15,547 nt of DNA, from the NCBI GenBank assembly GCA_029882335.1, contig JAOUKW010000053.1, forward strand, positions 1 through 15,547, read 5' to 3'. Shown in pieces: positions 14,415 to 15,547 of this stretch. Origin of the DNA: Candidatus Heimdallarchaeota archaeon. Lineage in GTDB: Archaea > Asgardarchaeota > Heimdallarchaeia > Heimdallarchaeales > Kariarchaeaceae. How positions within the stretch are numbered: position 1 is the first letter of the stretch; each line of letters starts with the position of its first letter. The notes beneath the pieces are model-generated. The model did not search any database and was not told where the DNA came from. It saw only the letters and a list, made by a program, of their open reading frames with translations. Made by a program: the position numbers and the translations under genes.

Positions 14415-15547
14415 TTATGGCTGGTTTGTCAACCAAAATTCTGGATTAGGTAATATTTCAAATATTCTGGGATCTTTTTCTAAAGCTCTATGGATTTCCA
14501 GTGCCTGTACAGCAAGACGGATAATTCTAGTACGTCCATGTCTTCCTTTTGATACAACATTGGCACGTATCATACCAAGTACATCTAATTCATTAATTAG
14601 ATCGCCAACTCTCCTTTGAGTTAAATCATCTAGTACTAATTGCTTACATAAATCGTAATATAATTTATACACATCACCAGTTGTTGGTAAATCATGCTTT
14701 GGACTTGATCTCTCATGATCTAATAATGCGATTGCTAATAACACTACTTTTGCATGAATTGGCAATGTAATTAGTACTTCTTTTACAGTATCTGTTTCTA
14801 TTACAGTACTTGCTTTTTTAACATGATCTGCAGTTACTTTTTGTTCTTGATTTGTTTCGGCAACTTCTCCTGCAACTCGCAATAAATCAAGTGCTCGACG
14901 TGCATCTCCGTGTTCAGATGCAGCGATACCACTTGCTCTTTCAATTGCACTACTGGTAACAACATCATCATAAAATCCAATTCTAGATCTTTCTTCTAAT
15001 ATGTCTCTTAATTGGGTTGCTGTATATGGAGAAAATACTATTTCTTGCTCTGTTAAAGTACTTCTAATTCTAGCATCTATCTGCTCTTTAAATGACACAT
15101 TATTTGTAATGCCTATTATACTGACCTTAGAATTGAGTAGATCTGTATTTATCCGAGTTAAACCGTATAGTGATTTTGAGGCCTTTTTCAATAGAAGATC
15201 GACTTCATCTAAAATAATGGTAAGATGTAGATCTAATTCTTCTAATTTTTCAGAAAATTTATTGAAAATTTCATCCGTAGATAGACCTGTTGTTGCTATT
15301 TCAGTATCAACAGCAACAGTATCACATAAGGTTGCATAAACTCTATATGGAGTATCTATCATTTGACAGTTAATGAAACTATATTCAAATTTAATCCCTG
15401 CATCAGCCGCCTTTTCATGTAGGTGTTTAATAACGTATTTTGTAACAACAGTTTTTCCTGAACCTGGTTTTCCATATAGGAATGCATTTGACGGAATATC
15501 TCCTGCCATAATAGGTCCCAATATATTTGCTAACTGTTGTATTTCTC
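14415..15547 (-). CDS. cdc6: Orc1/Cdc6 replication initiator, 5' end outside the window
   Basis: Archaeal origin-recognition and MCM-loading ATPase. The gene runs off the right edge: the frame stays open to base 15547 (residues EIQQLANILGPIM precede the Walker A region), so the N-terminus and start codon are missing. Visible in order: Walker A YGKPGSGKT, Walker B LTIILDEVDLLL, sensor 1 around IIGITNNVSF, the sensor 2 region with GDARRALDLLR, and a C-terminal winged helix with the basic SKGRHGRTRIIRL stretch for DNA contact. About 377 codons are present, close to a full protein of roughly 390-420 residues. ATPase motifs are intact, so it should be functional. It is the clearest archaeal marker in the window. 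Confidence 0.95.
   Translation of the reverse strand, partial: EIQQLANILGPIMAGDIPSNAFLYGKPGSGKTVVTKYVIKHLHEKAADAGIKFEYSFINCQMIDTPYRVYATLCDTVAVDTEIATTGLSTDEIFNKFSEKLEELDLHLTIILDEVDLLLKKASKSLYGLTRINTDLLNSKVSIIGITNNVSFKEQIDARIRSTLTEQEIVFSPYTATQLRDILEERSRIGFYDDVVTSSAIERASGIAASEHGDARRALDLLRVAGEVAETNQEQKVTADHVKKASTVIETDTVKEVLITLPIHAKVVLLAIALLDHERSSPKHDLPTTGDVYKLYYDLCKQLVLDDLTQRRVGDLINELDVLGMIRANVVSKGRHGRTRIIRLAVQALEIHRALEKDPRIFEILPNPEFWLTNQP

Noticed and set aside
15001..15339. 112-codon open frame on the + strand inside orc1/cdc6
   Set aside because: It is opposite the AAA+ core of orc1/cdc6 and has no promoter or recognisable protein; a shadow frame.
15519..15521. TTG as the start of orc1/cdc6
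   Set aside because: The frame continues to the window edge with typical Orc1/Cdc6 residues before it, so the gene is cut by the window and does not start here.

Overview
The window looks like chromosomal DNA of an A/T-rich archaeon. The strongest pointer is the Orc1/Cdc6 replication initiator entering from the right edge (archaeal type: AAA+ plus winged helix). Several genes have a TATA-like box about 25-30 bases before the start codon and almost no leader, and Shine-Dalgarno-like sites appear where genes follow closely in an operon. The gene set (cyanophycin genes, a cytosolic S10 carboxypeptidase, a TldD/TldE pair, a cluster-less MutY-like glycosylase) would fit a Nitrososphaeria/Thaumarchaeota soil lineage. 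That placement is an inference from gene content and base composition; no marker gene here proves it.

Left part (1-3886): a TIP-like aquaporin and an aspartate/glutamate racemase-family protein on the + strand; a YjjG-like HAD phosphatase on the - strand that overlaps the racemase tail-to-tail by 6 bases; a MutY/MIG-like DNA glycosylase whose four iron-sulfur cysteines are missing; and a small unrecognised protein with a possible STAS-like fold.

Centre (4052-8350): a two-gene operon, tldD-tldE, encodes a heterodimeric metallopeptidase. It is followed by a VapBC-type toxin-antitoxin pair and then by a second, decayed copy of the last 80 or so codons of tldE. The toxin-antitoxin cassette is therefore bracketed by direct repeats made of the tldE 3' end. 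An inverted-repeat structure lies between tldE and the antitoxin gene. This is the most unusual arrangement in the window.

Right part (8442-15547): a cytosolic serine carypeptidase-family (S10 carboxypeptidase) protein, then cyanophycinase (+) and cyanophycin synthetase (-) in a tail-to-tail pair only 22 bases apart. Together these two make and break down the nitrogen-storage polymer cyanophycin (multi-L-arginyl-poly-L-aspartate). A 469-base gap without a recognisable gene separates cyanophycin synthetase from the 5'-truncated orc1/cdc6 gene. I saw no tRNA, rRNA, CRISPR array, transposase or integrase gene.
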